Positions 9,354 through 18,303 of a stretch of DNA of 64,000 nucleotides are shown one piece after another. Numbering within the stretch: position 1 is the stretch's first letter; each line of letters opens with the position of its first letter. A program made the position numbers and the translations under genes. Where the stretch lies: NCBI RefSeq assembly GCF_001718315.1, contig NZ_CP013363.1, positions 1,984,001 through 2,048,000 on the forward strand. Reading direction: 5' to 3'. Origin of the DNA: Burkholderia diffusa. Its GTDB lineage: Bacteria > Pseudomonadota > Gammaproteobacteria > Burkholderiales > Burkholderiaceae. The notes beneath the pieces are model-generated. The model saw only the letters and a list, made by a program, of their open reading frames with translations. It searched no databases and had not been told where the DNA came from.

Positions 9354-10679
9354 TCATTCGATTCCAGCCGACCATTCCTTGACGCTCAAGTTGGCCGTCG
9401 CGCCGATTGTCAGGAACGGTTGCGGCGGCAATCGCTTCGGCGCGGCGAAGCCACGGAAAACCTGTACGAGCCACGAATCCATTCCGAGTGCCGCCTCGGC
9501 CGCCGCGATGCCCGACGCGGTCGCCTTGGTCGCGCCGACGCCGTTGCATGCGATCGCCGCGAAGATCCCCGGCTCGATTTCGCCGAACGCCGGCACGCCG
9601 TTCCACGTCAGTGCCATCGCGCCGGCCCAGCGGTACTCCATTGGCAGGCCCTTGAGCATCGGGAAGCGCGCGTCGAACTTGCGATCGTGCACGCGGCCCG
9701 CGCGGGCGATTGCGCCTTCGGTCACCTGCAACCGAGGGTTGTATGTGTAGCGCGAGCGGATCAGTATTCGGTCGCCATCGTCGCCGCGCACACGACGCAC
9801 CGTGGTACCCATTGGAAATGCCGGCGTCGCAGCCCATGAGCGCTCGCCGCTTAGCCTCGACGGATCGAATGCATGCGTCATCGAAGCGTACGTGTAGACA
9901 TGCAGCAGCACGCCCGGGAAGAAGCCGAAACTCTGCGCATGGCCGTTGTTGGCGAGGATGATCTTGCCGGCGTTGACGGCGCCGTTCGGCGTCTTGATGC
10001 GCCACGCCGCACCCTGTCGCTCGAACGACAACGCAGGCGTATTCTCGAAAAGCCTAACCGGATCACGAAGCGAATCGGCGAGACCCCGGATATAGGCGGC
10101 GGGCTGAATCATCACGGTACCGGGCGTAAAGATCGCCGACGTGAATGACTTCGTGCCCGTTACCTTCGCGATTTCCGTTGCATTGAACAGACGATATGGT
10201 TCGTTAACCTTATCAAGCTGGGCCGCATAAGAGGTGACATGCTTGTCGCCTTGCGGTCCCATTGCGACGTTGTACTTTCCGCACGGGTCGAAGATATTCT
10301 TACCCCAACCCTTCTCGAGCGCCAGATCGCGGGCTAGCGCGATCGCCATCCGATGCACCTGGATGTCGTGTCGACGCTCATCGCTACCCGAGCCGCCATA
10401 ATCTTCAGACGATACTTCGTGCGGCAGGTCAATGATGAAGCCCGAATTGCGGCCCGTAGCCCCCTCGGCGACTTCACTGGCCTCAAGCACGACGACCTTG
10501 AGCGTCGGGTCGAGTTGCGACAGGCGCCGCGCCGCGGACAGGCCGGCGAAACCACCGCCGATGATCGCAATATCGGCGTTCACCGTACCGACGAGCGGCG
10601 CGCACGCCGTCCGCGGGGGCAGCATCTCGACCCAGCCGGACTTGCCGAGATGCTGCGGGAGTTTGCTCGCTACGAACAT
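9354..10679 (-). CDS. FAD-dependent amine oxidoreductase (DAO/PuuB-like)
   Basis: This 441-residue DAO-fold flavoprotein has an N-terminal Rossmann motif GGGFAG at residues 41-46 and a second FAD segment ACNGVGATKATASG near the C terminus. Relatives include gamma-glutamylputrescine oxidase and enzymes oxidising secondary or N-methyl amines, giving an imine, or an aldehyde plus amine. The gene sits 18 bases after the DapA-family gene in an operon with an aldehyde dehydrogenase and importer genes. It may act on the partly demethylated product of the Rieske system, or open the carbon skeleton. The substrate is not known. Confidence 0.82.
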   Translation of the reverse strand: MFVASKLPQHLGKSGWVEMLPPRTACAPLVGTVNADIAIIGGGFAGLSAARRLSQLDPTLKVVVLEASEVAEGATGRNSGFIIDLPHEVSSEDYGGSGSDERRHDIQVHRMAIALARDLALEKGWGKNIFDPCGKYNVAMGPQGDKHVTSYAAQLDKVNEPYRLFNATEIAKVTGTKSFTSAIFTPGTVMIQPAAYIRGLADSLRDPVRLFENTPALSFERQGAAWRIKTPNGAVNAGKIILANNGHAQSFGFFPGVLLHVYTYASMTHAFDPSRLSGERSWAATPAFPMGTTVRRVRGDDGDRILIRSRYTYNPRLQVTEGAIARAGRVHDRKFDARFPMLKGLPMEYRWAGAMALTWNGVPAFGEIEPGIFAAIACNGVGATKATASGIAAAEAALGMDSWLVQVFRGFAAPKRLPPQPFLTIGATANLSVKEWSAGIE

Positions 10680-10697
10680 GATGGCTCACCCGCTCCG

Positions 10698-11591
10698 TTA
10701 TACGGCCTGCCGTTCACGCTCGACCAGCGCGCCGACGGCAGTCCGCAATGCATCGACCTTCGTGGCGGACAAGCGGGACAGTGGGCGACGCGGATTACCC
10801 GCGCCGTAGCCCGTCATCTCGGCCGCGGCATAGACCGACTGCACGTAGTCGCCTTCCCAGATCAGCGACATCGCGGGCTCGAGCAGGCGCCAGATTTCCC
10901 GCGCGTCGTCCCAGCGATGTTCCTGCGCGGCCGTTACGAGCTCCAGGCAAGTCTTTGGCGCGAAGTTCGCACCGCCCCAGATCAGGCCACCGACACCGGC
11001 ATACATCGCGTACGGCACGAGCGGATCGGCACCGTTCATCATCGGCAGGCCCGTGCGGACCAATGCCGCCTGCTTTGCCAGATCGCCGCTGCTGTCCTTG
11101 ACCGCGAGAAATTCGGGAATCGTGCACAGCCGGCGCAGCAGCGACGGTGTGATCTCGACGCCAACCGCCTGCGGCACGTTGTAGCCGATGATCGGCAGCC
11201 CGGCGTGCGCGACGGCGGAATAGAACTCGAACACGCCATCGTCGTCGGTCGGGCCTTCGAAGAACGGCGGCAGCACCATCACGCCGCCCGCCCCGCAATC
11301 AGCCGCATGACGCGTGCGCTCGACGACATCGTCGACGAGCAGAGCCGACGTTTGCGCGATGATGCGGGCGCGACCGTTGATGACTTTCGCACCGAACGCG
11401 ACCAGCGACTTCGATTCCTCCTTCGACAGGTACACGTGCATTCCGGTGCCGGAACTCAGCACGAAACCCTTGATTCCGACCGCGAGATAGCGCTCGATCA
11501 GTTGCTCCAGTCTCGCATGATCTGGCTTACCGTTCTCATCAAAAGGAGTACTGATCGCCAAATTGATTCCAGGGAAAGCAAAGTCTTTCAT
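10698..11591 (-). CDS. DapA-family aldolase/dehydratase
   Basis: This 297-residue TIM-barrel protein of the dihydrodipicolinate synthase/N-acetylneuraminate lyase superfamily has the catalytic Tyr137 (GYNVPQ) and the Schiff-base Lys165 (AVKDSSGD). The family makes or breaks C-C bonds next to pyruvate, or dehydrates/deaminates small acids; one member is the pyrroline-4-hydroxy-2-carboxylate deaminase of hydroxyproline catabolism. It is 4 bases from the aldehyde dehydrogenase gene, so they are cotranscribed. Biosynthetic DapA is unlikely given the catabolic context. A role in degrading a cyclic betaine such as hydroxyproline betaine is possible, but is inference. Confidence 0.82.
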   Translation of the reverse strand: MKDFAFPGINLAISTPFDENGKPDHARLEQLIERYLAVGIKGFVLSSGTGMHVYLSKEESKSLVAFGAKVINGRARIIAQTSALLVDDVVERTRHAADCGAGGVMVLPPFFEGPTDDDGVFEFYSAVAHAGLPIIGYNVPQAVGVEITPSLLRRLCTIPEFLAVKDSSGDLAKQAALVRTGLPMMNGADPLVPYAMYAGVGGLIWGGANFAPKTCLELVTAAQEHRWDDAREIWRLLEPAMSLIWEGDYVQSVYAAAEMTGYGAGNPRRPLSRLSATKVDALRTAVGALVERERQAV

Positions 11592-11595
11592 GTCG

Positions 11596-13095
11596 TTATG
11601 CCTCGTCCGCTTCGTTAACGTTCAGGTCGATCCAGAGGGTCTTGAGCTGTGTGTACTGGTCATGCGCGTGCAGTGAGTTGTCGCGTCCGCCAAAGCCCGA
11701 CTGCTTGAAGCCGCCGAACGGGGTCGTGATGTCGCCTTCGCCAAATGCATTCACCGTCACCGTGCCAGCGCGAATCGCCCGGGCCGCGCGCATCGCACGC
11801 TTCCCGTTGCCGGCGAATACCGATGCGGCAAGACCATAGTCGGTGTCGTTCGCGATATCGATTGCCTCCTGCATGCCGTCCACGGTGATGACCGACAGGA
11901 TCGGCCCGAAGATTTCCTCCCGTGCGTGCTTTGCGTCGTTGTTCGCGACGTCGATGATGGTCGGATGGACGTAGCGTCCTTCACTCGTCTGGCCACCGTA
12001 AAGCACGGTGTAGTCGCCGGACAGATACGATTGCACCTTCTCGTAATGCTGTTGCGATACGAGCGGCCCGATCCGGTGAGCGGGATCGAGCGGATCGCCT
12101 ACCCGCCATTCGTCGGCGAGCTTCGTAATCTTCTCGAGCAGCGCCGCCTTGATGTCGCGATGTACGATCAGCCGCGAAATCGCTGAGCAGTTCTCGCCCA
12201 TGTTCCAGAACGCACCGTTGACGATGTGGCCCGCGACAGCGTCGAGGTCGGTCGCATCGGCCATCACGACGCACGGGTTCTTCCCGCCCATCTCGAGCAC
12301 GACTTCCTTGATGTTGCTTTCGGCCGAATACGATAGGAAGCGTCGGCCGGTGTCGGTGGACCCGGTGAAGGACACCATGTCGATGTCGCGATGGCGACCT
12401 ATCGGCTCACCCACGGCCGGACCCGTTCCCGTCACGACGTTGAACACGCCGGCGGGAATACCGGCTTCGAGCGCGAGTTCCGCGACCCGCATGGTCGTGA
12501 GCGAGGTTTCCTCGGCGGGCTTCACGACCAGCGTGCAGCCGGCTGCGAGCGACGGGCCGATTTTCCACGCGAGCATCAGCAGCGGAAAATTCCACGGCAG
12601 CACGAGGCCGACGACGCCGACCGGCTCGCGCACGATCATCGAGATATGACCGTCGGAGGCCGGCGACACCTGATCGTAGATCTTGTCGATCGCTTCCGCG
12701 TGCCAGCGCAGCACGTTGACCGTTTCCGGAATGTCGACCGTCTGACAATCGAAGATCGTCTTGCCGCTGTCGAGGCTTTCCATCACCGACAGCTCAAGCG
12801 CGTGCTGTTCAACCAGGTCTGCCAGGCGGAGAATTGCATGCTTGCGGGCGGCCGGATGCAGCTTCGACCAGCGGCCGTCGTCGAATGCTGCTCGCGCGGC
12901 GCCAACCGCGACATCGACGTCTTCCTTTGCGCACGCGGGCACGTCGGCAAGATGCGCGCCGGTTGCCGGGTTGATCGTGGCGAACGTTTCGCCCGATAGC
13001 GACGCGCGGGCTTCGCCGTCGATCACGACGCGGGACGGCAGGCTCAATTCGCGAGCGATACGTTGATACTCGCTCCTGGACAACAAATCAGTCAT
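11596..13095 (-). CDS. NAD(P)-dependent aldehyde dehydrogenase, PuuC-like
   Basis: This 499-residue protein has the full aldehyde dehydrogenase fold: cofactor segment PWNFPLLM, catalytic Glu268 (LEMGGKNP) and nucleophile Cys303 (GENCSA). Overall it most resembles gamma-glutamyl-aminobutyraldehyde or betaine-aldehyde dehydrogenases. It is the first enzyme gene after the GntR regulator in the minus-strand operon and probably oxidises an aldehyde released by the FAD oxidoreductase or the DapA-type lyase. Substrate assignment would need the pathway to be known. Confidence 0.9.
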   Translation of the reverse strand: MTDLLSRSEYQRIARELSLPSRVVIDGEARASLSGETFATINPATGAHLADVPACAKEDVDVAVGAARAAFDDGRWSKLHPAARKHAILRLADLVEQHALELSVMESLDSGKTIFDCQTVDIPETVNVLRWHAEAIDKIYDQVSPASDGHISMIVREPVGVVGLVLPWNFPLLMLAWKIGPSLAAGCTLVVKPAEETSLTTMRVAELALEAGIPAGVFNVVTGTGPAVGEPIGRHRDIDMVSFTGSTDTGRRFLSYSAESNIKEVVLEMGGKNPCVVMADATDLDAVAGHIVNGAFWNMGENCSAISRLIVHRDIKAALLEKITKLADEWRVGDPLDPAHRIGPLVSQQHYEKVQSYLSGDYTVLYGGQTSEGRYVHPTIIDVANNDAKHAREEIFGPILSVITVDGMQEAIDIANDTDYGLAASVFAGNGKRAMRAARAIRAGTVTVNAFGEGDITTPFGGFKQSGFGGRDNSLHAHDQYTQLKTLWIDLNVNEADEA

Positions 13096-13156
13096 ATCAG
13101 TCTCTCATCGACACGGGGTTTCATGAGGAACCGAACCAGCCGCTCGGTTCGTGATG

Positions 13157-13882
13157 CTAAAAATCAATCGATACGTCGACACCTTCGGGCGCTACGTACG
13201 ACGCCATGTTTCTGCGCGCCAGATAGACGTGCGCGCTCACGATCTCTCCGGCCGCCTGCGCGTCGCGACGCTCGATGGCATCGATGATCGCGTCGTGCTG
13301 CTGAATCGCCTCGACGAGCTCGGCTTCCATCTTCTCGTCGCGCGGTTGGTAAAACGTCTTCGCGAGTCGCGCATGATCAATCAGCAAGCGGCACAAGCTC
13401 GGCAATAAGTACGGGTTGTGGGCCATCTTGCCGATCGCGAGGTGAAACTCATCGTTCTGCAACACCCGTTCGTCCACGCTGCCGCCCTCCACTGCCGCAC
13501 GAAACCGCTCCTGGATGCGCTTAAGACCCTCAATTTCCGGTCGGGTCGCATGCATCGCAGCCAGCTTGGTCGTCGCTACGTAAATCATCGGTGCGGCCAG
13601 AAAATAGTTGCGCAGCGAGTCGTAGTTCATCGACGCGACGCGTGCCGCGCGATTGGCCTCGAGCTCGATGTAGCCCTCCGCCGCCATCTGCCGCATCAAT
13701 TCACGGACCGGCGGACGGGACAGTCCGAATTCCTCGCCGAGCGCCACCTCGTCTAGCGTCGCGCCCGGCTGGAGTTCCATGCTGAGGATCCGGTGTCGAA
13801 GCGTCTGCGCCAGAACCGCCTTGCGATCCAGCGCCGGCGACTGCGCATCTTCACGCTCGACTTCCACGAGAATGGCCTTCAT
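13157..13882 (-). CDS. GntR-family (FCD type) regulator
   Basis: This 241-residue regulator has an N-terminal winged helix (LGEEFGLSRPPVRELMRQMA) and an all-helical FCD ligand domain, with metal-type residues in NDEFHLAIG and late histidines. ATG at 13882 is preferred over 13930: GGAG precedes it, and the longer version would run through the palindrome at 13911-13923. It is the first gene of the minus-strand operon for the aldehyde dehydrogenase, DapA-like, FAD and transporter proteins, and probably represses that operon until the inducing acid is present. Confidence 0.87.
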   Translation of the reverse strand: MKAILVEVEREDAQSPALDRKAVLAQTLRHRILSMELQPGATLDEVALGEEFGLSRPPVRELMRQMAAEGYIELEANRAARVASMNYDSLRNYFLAAPMIYVATTKLAAMHATRPEIEGLKRIQERFRAAVEGGSVDERVLQNDEFHLAIGKMAHNPYLLPSLCRLLIDHARLAKTFYQPRDEKMEAELVEAIQQHDAIIDAIERRDAQAAGEIVSAHVYLARRNMASYVAPEGVDVSIDF

Positions 13883-13910
13883 GTGCTCTCCTGTTGCATG
13901 CATCGTCGGT

Positions 13911-13923
13911 ATACAAATTGTAT
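13911..13923. promoter_or_regulatory. Operator-like palindrome of the GntR gene
   Basis: ATACAAATTGTAT is a perfect inverted repeat around one base, 29 bases upstream of the GntR start. FCD-type GntR proteins commonly bind A/T-rich palindromes of the form TTGTATACAA or ATACAA-TTGTAT, so autoregulation is the natural reading. Confidence 0.6.
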
Positions 13924-14322
13924 TCGTCAAGACTTCAATGTGTCTAATAGGGGAAACTGCGGATGCTGCAAGCGTTCGTCCCGCCCCAAAACCGGTCTGG
14001 CGAGCCGCGTTCGACGTGCAACTTGATCGTCGTCGAGACCAGCGGGCGAGAATTTACGCGCTCCGAGTACCGATGTTAGAGGAACCATCATCGCCGGACG
14101 CCCGGTTCGGTCAGCACGACCTACTGGAAACCGGTGGTGTCGACGGTCGCCCTACAAACCGGAGTCGATGGTGGCGCGACCATTCTGGAGCGAACGCGGA
14201 CGCTCAACGCGAAGCATCATCCGCCCGCTGCCTGTTTGCGCTGCGTCATTTCGAACGAAATCCATCGCTGCGATGTTCGCCTCGTTCCCGCCGAGGCAAT
14301 GCCCGCACGGGTACGCGTCACG
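13924..14322. other. Intergenic region between divergent operons
   Basis: These ~400 bases separate the GntR operon from the reductase operon. I recognise no gene. The promoter block at 14323-14389 lies at its right edge, and the GntR operator at its left edge. Confidence 0.5.
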
Positions 14323-14389
14323 CATAACCTAATGTAATGACGCCGGGAAAATAAAGCGCATTGACGCTGTTTTAGTGCACGCCAATACT
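14323..14389 (+). promoter_or_regulatory. Promoter and operator-like block of the reductase operon
   Basis: The 45-base block at 14323-14367 is followed by the same core promoter as the oxygenase gene: -35 TTGACG at 14361-14366, a 17-base spacer, and -10 AATACT at 14384-14389. It is 41/45 identical to the block upstream of the oxygenase gene in the same orientation, and lies about 130 bases before the reductase ATG. Shared activation of both electron-transfer partners follows. Confidence 0.75.
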
Positions 14390-14521
14390 CGGGGCACAGC
14401 GAAGGCAATCCGGGCATGAAGAGAGACATCGGAGCGAGGCGCACTGCAGCCCACTCACGAAGCCCTGCTTTCGCGAATGACAGCGTGCACGCCGAGCGTG
14501 CGACGCGCCCCAAGGAATGCC

Positions 14522-15652
14522 ATGAACTCCGTCAACACCATGTTCGATCCCGCCCACGAAGCACACGACCTTCTCTCCCAGCCCGACACGTGGGACAGCA
14601 CAGGAAGAACCTGGGCGAGCGGTGAACAGCAGGTCCTGACGTGTTGCCGCGTCATCGACGAGACCCACGACGTCAAAAGCTTCGCGTTCCGCGTGGGCGA
14701 CGGCTCGCCCGTTCGCTTCGAACCCGGCCAGTTCATGACGGTGTCGGCGAACGTGCACGGCCAATCGGTCGAGCGCTGCTACACCATCTCGTCGCCGCCG
14801 ACCCGTCCCTATCTGCTGTCGATCACGGTGAAGCGCGTACCCGGCGGCATCATGTCGAACTGGCTGCACGACCACATGAAGCCGGGCAGCCAACTGCTGG
14901 CATACGGCCCGTCGGGAAGCTTCACACCGACGGCGGCGCCCGCAGCCAAGCTGCTTTACCTCTCCGCCGGATCGGGCGTGACGCCGCTGATGTCGATGAC
15001 GCGCGCGAGCATCGACCTCGGGCTCGACCTGGACATCGTGTTCGTCCACAGCGCGAGAACGCCCGCCGACATCGTGTTCCGCAAGGAGCTGCATCGGCTC
15101 GAGGCGCTGTCGCCGCGTCTTCGTACATTCTTCGTCTGCGAAGGCGTCGGCGACGAAGCGCACTGGTCGGGATCGATCGGCCGGCTGAGCCTGCAACTGC
15201 TTGCCGAACAAGTGCCTGACTACGCCGAGCGCGAAGCATTCACCTGCGGCCCGGCGGGCTACATGAATGCCGTGCGCGACCTGCTGCGCAGCGGTGGACA
15301 CGATCCCGCGCGCTATCACCAGGAGAGCTTCGACATCAGCGCAGGCGTTGCACCGGAGCCGGCCGCACCCGTGGTGGAATTGTCGTCGGAGACGTTCACG
15401 GTCAAACTGTCACGCTCGTCGAAGACGTTCACGATGAGCGCCACGGAAACCGTGCTGTCCGCGGCGAGAAAGGCCGGCGTCGCGATTCCGTCATCCTGCA
15501 GCCAGGGCATCTGCGGCACCTGCAAGACCAAAGTGCTTGAGGGCACCGTCGATATGCAACACAACGGCGGCATTCGCGACCGGGAAGTTCAGAAGGGTTT
15601 CCGGTTGCTGTGTTGCAGCCGTCCGACGTCGGACCTCGTGCTGGAACTCTAG
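14522..15652 (+). CDS. Ferredoxin-type oxygenase reductase, GbcB-like
   Basis: This 376-residue reductase has an FAD-binding domain with RCYTISS (Arg85), an NAD-binding domain with SAGSGVTP (148-155), and a C-terminal plant-type [2Fe-2S] domain with cysteines 326, 331, 334 and 364 or 365 (SCSQGICGTC, LLCCS). It passes electrons from NAD(P)H to the Rieske oxygenase. Domain order FAD-NAD-[2Fe-2S] matches GbcB rather than the phthalate-reductase-like CntB. ATG at 14522, with AAGGA before it, is preferred over the upstream start at 14477. It heads an operon with the DddP-like and formaldehyde dehydrogenase genes. Confidence 0.88.
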   Translation: MNSVNTMFDPAHEAHDLLSQPDTWDSTGRTWASGEQQVLTCCRVIDETHDVKSFAFRVGDGSPVRFEPGQFMTVSANVHGQSVERCYTISSPPTRPYLLSITVKRVPGGIMSNWLHDHMKPGSQLLAYGPSGSFTPTAAPAAKLLYLSAGSGVTPLMSMTRASIDLGLDLDIVFVHSARTPADIVFRKELHRLEALSPRLRTFFVCEGVGDEAHWSGSIGRLSLQLLAEQVPDYAEREAFTCGPAGYMNAVRDLLRSGGHDPARYHQESFDISAGVAPEPAAPVVELSSETFTVKLSRSSKTFTMSATETVLSAARKAGVAIPSSCSQGICGTCKTKVLEGTVDMQHNGGIRDREVQKGFRLLCCSRPTSDLVLEL

Positions 15653-15715
15653 TCGGTCTCGCTCACGCCCGATTCTCCTTAAACGCACCATCGGCATCAT
15701 TCCAGGAGGCACGGC

Positions 15716-16945
15716 ATGGCCGGCAATCAGCTCCTAGATATAAGCAGTGCTATTGATTTACATGACAAGAACTCCGTGCTGCGGGACGTGCGCGCATACC
15801 GATTAGGCCGGGTTCAAGAACAGCTTCTCGCGCACAAGATTCCCGCGATCCTTTTGTACGACCCGGTCAACATCCGCTACGCGACCGATACATCAAACAT
15901 GCAGGTGTGGGCCGGGCGCAATCCCGCGCGCTACGTGATGGTGTTCGCGGACGGCCGCATCGTCGCTTGGGAGTTCCACAGCAGCGAGCACGTCTGGGAC
16001 GGACTGGATCTCGACGTTGAGTTTCGCGGCGCCGTCAGCTGGACCTACTTCAACGCCGGCCCCGATGCAGAGCAGCGCGCCGAAACATGGGGCGCCGAAA
16101 TCGTCGACGTATTCCGCCGCCACGCACCGGGCGAACGCTTCCTGGCCGTCGACCGCCTCGATCCGTTCGGCACCACGTTCCTGGAAAAGCGCGGACTCAC
16201 GCTGACCGACGGTCAGGCATTGATGGAAACTGCACGGCTCATCAAGTCGTCAGGCGAACTCGTGCTGATCGGCGAATCGCTGCGCACGGCGGAGAAAGGG
16301 ATCGAGCGGATGCGGCGCGAACTGCGCCCGGGCCTCACCGAGAACGACATCTGGGCGAACCTGCATTACGAAAACATCCGGCACGGCGGCGAATGGATCG
16401 AGACGCGCCTGCTGGCGTCTGGCGACCGCACTAACCCGTGGATGCACGAGTGTTCGTCGCGAGTGCTGCAGGCTGGTGACCTGCTCGCGTTCGACACCGA
16501 CATGGTCGGGCCGAACGGCTACTGCTCGGATATCTCGCGCACCTGGCTCGTCGGCGACGGACGTCCGTCGGACGAGCAACGCCGGCTGTATGCGTACGCC
16601 CACGCGCAGGTGCATTTCAACATGGACTTGCTGCGGCCCGGGATGACGTTCCGCGAGTTTTCGGAAAAGGCATGGAAGATTCCCGACCGGTTCGTGAAGA
16701 ACCGCTACTGCTGCCTGGCACACGGCATCGGGATGGTCGACGAGTATCCGTCGATCGCGCACCAGGTCGACTGGGACAGCGCGGGCTACGACGGGCGCTT
16801 CGAGGTCGGGATGACGGTTTGCGTCGAAAGCTATATCGGCGAAGAAGGCGGCCGCGAGGGCGTCAAGCTTGAACAGCAGGTCGTGCTGACCGAACACGGT
16901 TGCGTGCCGCTGACCGACTGCAGCTTCGAAACCGACTGGCTTTAA
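15716..16945 (+). CDS. M24-fold protein, DddP-like (DMSP lyase family)
   Basis: This 409-residue creatinase/aminopeptidase-P fold protein has six metal-ligand positions, Asp260, Asp262, Asp272, His336, Glu371 and Glu386. They sit at a constant offset of 35 from the ligands I remember for marine DddP (D295, D297, D307, H371, E406, E421). The DddP active-site residues Tyr366 and Asp377 correspond to Tyr331 and Asp342. Segments such as NIRYATDTSNMQVW and GEWIETRLLASG are also DddP-like. DddP cleaves dimethylsulfoniopropionate to acrylate and DMS. Here the protein sits with a betaine demethylase system, so a nitrogen onium substrate is equally possible. AGGAGG precedes the ATG. Confidence 0.75.
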   Translation: MAGNQLLDISSAIDLHDKNSVLRDVRAYRLGRVQEQLLAHKIPAILLYDPVNIRYATDTSNMQVWAGRNPARYVMVFADGRIVAWEFHSSEHVWDGLDLDVEFRGAVSWTYFNAGPDAEQRAETWGAEIVDVFRRHAPGERFLAVDRLDPFGTTFLEKRGLTLTDGQALMETARLIKSSGELVLIGESLRTAEKGIERMRRELRPGLTENDIWANLHYENIRHGGEWIETRLLASGDRTNPWMHECSSRVLQAGDLLAFDTDMVGPNGYCSDISRTWLVGDGRPSDEQRRLYAYAHAQVHFNMDLLRPGMTFREFSEKAWKIPDRFVKNRYCCLAHGIGMVDEYPSIAHQVDWDSAGYDGRFEVGMTVCVESYIGEEGGREGVKLEQQVVLTEHGCVPLTDCSFETDWL

Positions 16946-17001
16946 TGCATCAGGGAAGGCATCGCCTTTCCGTTCAATTACCCATCACATCAGGAGACAC
17001 C

Positions 17002-18204
17002 ATGTCAGGCAATCGTGGCGTTGTTTATGTCGGTCCGGGGAAGGTCGAAGTGCGCAGCATCGCCTTCCCGGAGCTCGTCGATCCTTCAGGCCGCAAGGCG
17101 AACCACGGCGTCATTCTCCGCGTGGTCGCCACCAACATCTGTGGCTCGGACCAGCACATGGTGCGCGGCCGGACGACGGCACCGTCCGGGCTCGTGCTCG
17201 GTCATGAAATCACCGGTGAAGTCGTCGAGGTCGGCTCCGACGTGACGACGCTAAAGAAAGGTGACCTGGTGTCCGTGCCGTTCAACGTCGCGTGCGGCCG
17301 CTGCCCGATGTGCAAGGCGCAGAACACGGGCGTATGTCTGAACGTGAATCCGGCGCGCGCGGGCGGCGCATACGGCTACGTCGACATGGGCGGCTGGATC
17401 GGTGGGCAGGCTGAGTACGTGATGGTGCCGTATGCGGACTTCAACCTGCTCAAGTTCCCGGACCGTGACCGCGCGATGGAGAAGATCCGCGACCTGACGT
17501 GCCTGTCCGATATTCTGCCCACCGGATATCACGGCGCCGTGACCGCGGGTGTCGGGCCAGGCTCGACGGTCTATATCGCCGGCGCCGGTCCGGTTGGGCT
17601 TGCTGCGGCGGCGTCCGCAAAACTGCTTGGTGCGGCCGTCACGATTATCGGCGACGTGAATCCGAAACGGCTCGAGCACGCGCGGCGCGTCGGCTTCGAG
17701 ACCGTCGATCTGTCCGAAGACGCGTCGCTCGCCGAGCAGATCGCGGGCCTCCTCGGCGAACCGGAAGTCGACTGCGCGATCGACTGCGTCGGCTTCGAAG
17801 CGCGCGGCCACGGTCACGCCGGCTCACAGGCAGAGGCACCGGCCACCGTACTGAACTCGCTGATGGAAATCACGCGTGCCGCCGGCAAGATCGGCATCCC
17901 CGGTCTGTATGTGACCGACGATCCCGGCGCAGTCGACGCCGCGGCGAAGCACGGTAGCCTGTCGGTTCGCTTCGGTCTCGGCTGGGCGAAGTCGCATTCG
18001 TTCTTCACGGGCCAGACGCCGGTGATGAAGTACAACCGCAACCTGATGCAGGCGATTCTGTGGGATCGGCTGAACATCGCCGAAATCGTCAACGTAACCG
18101 TCATCGATCTCGACAACGCGCCGAGCGGCTACGCGGAGTTCGATTCGGGTGTGCCGAAGAAATTCGTCATCGATCCCCACGGCAGTTTGACGGCCGTCGC
18201 CTGA
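17002..18204 (+). CDS. fdhA: Glutathione-independent formaldehyde dehydrogenase
   Basis: This 400-residue zinc-dependent medium-chain dehydrogenase closely resembles Pseudomonas putida formaldehyde dehydrogenase. Visible features are the catalytic zinc cysteine in TNICGSDQH, GHEITGEV, the structural zinc cysteines in CGRCPMCKAQNTGVC, and a Rossmann motif GAGPVGLAAA. It oxidises formaldehyde to formate with NAD+ held tightly in the enzyme. ATG at 17002, with AGGAG just before it, is preferred over the longer frame from 16900. It is third in the reductase operon, as expected if demethylation by the Rieske system releases formaldehyde. Confidence 0.92.
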   Translation: MSGNRGVVYVGPGKVEVRSIAFPELVDPSGRKANHGVILRVVATNICGSDQHMVRGRTTAPSGLVLGHEITGEVVEVGSDVTTLKKGDLVSVPFNVACGRCPMCKAQNTGVCLNVNPARAGGAYGYVDMGGWIGGQAEYVMVPYADFNLLKFPDRDRAMEKIRDLTCLSDILPTGYHGAVTAGVGPGSTVYIAGAGPVGLAAAASAKLLGAAVTIIGDVNPKRLEHARRVGFETVDLSEDASLAEQIAGLLGEPEVDCAIDCVGFEARGHGHAGSQAEAPATVLNSLMEITRAAGKIGIPGLYVTDDPGAVDAAAKHGSLSVRFGLGWAKSHSFFTGQTPVMKYNRNLMQAILWDRLNIAEIVNVTVIDLDNAPSGYAEFDSGVPKKFVIDPHGSLTAVA

Positions 18205-18258
18205 CGAGCATGCACGAAACGTCCGAGGCAAAGCACGGAAAGCCAACTCGATGAACTG

Positions 18259-18303
18259 CACCCCAAAGGTCGGATGTCAATCCAACTTTTGGGGTGTTTT
18301 TGC
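18259..18303 (+). terminator. Rho-independent terminator after the fdhA operon
   Basis: CACCCCAAAGGTCGGAT pairs with ATCCAACTTTTGGGGTG around a short loop and is followed by TTTTT, 55 bases past the fdhA stop codon. The sequence TGAACTGCACCCCAAA just upstream also resembles the terminal repeats of some IS3-family elements, so it may be recruited from an IS end; that is only an impression. Confidence 0.75.
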
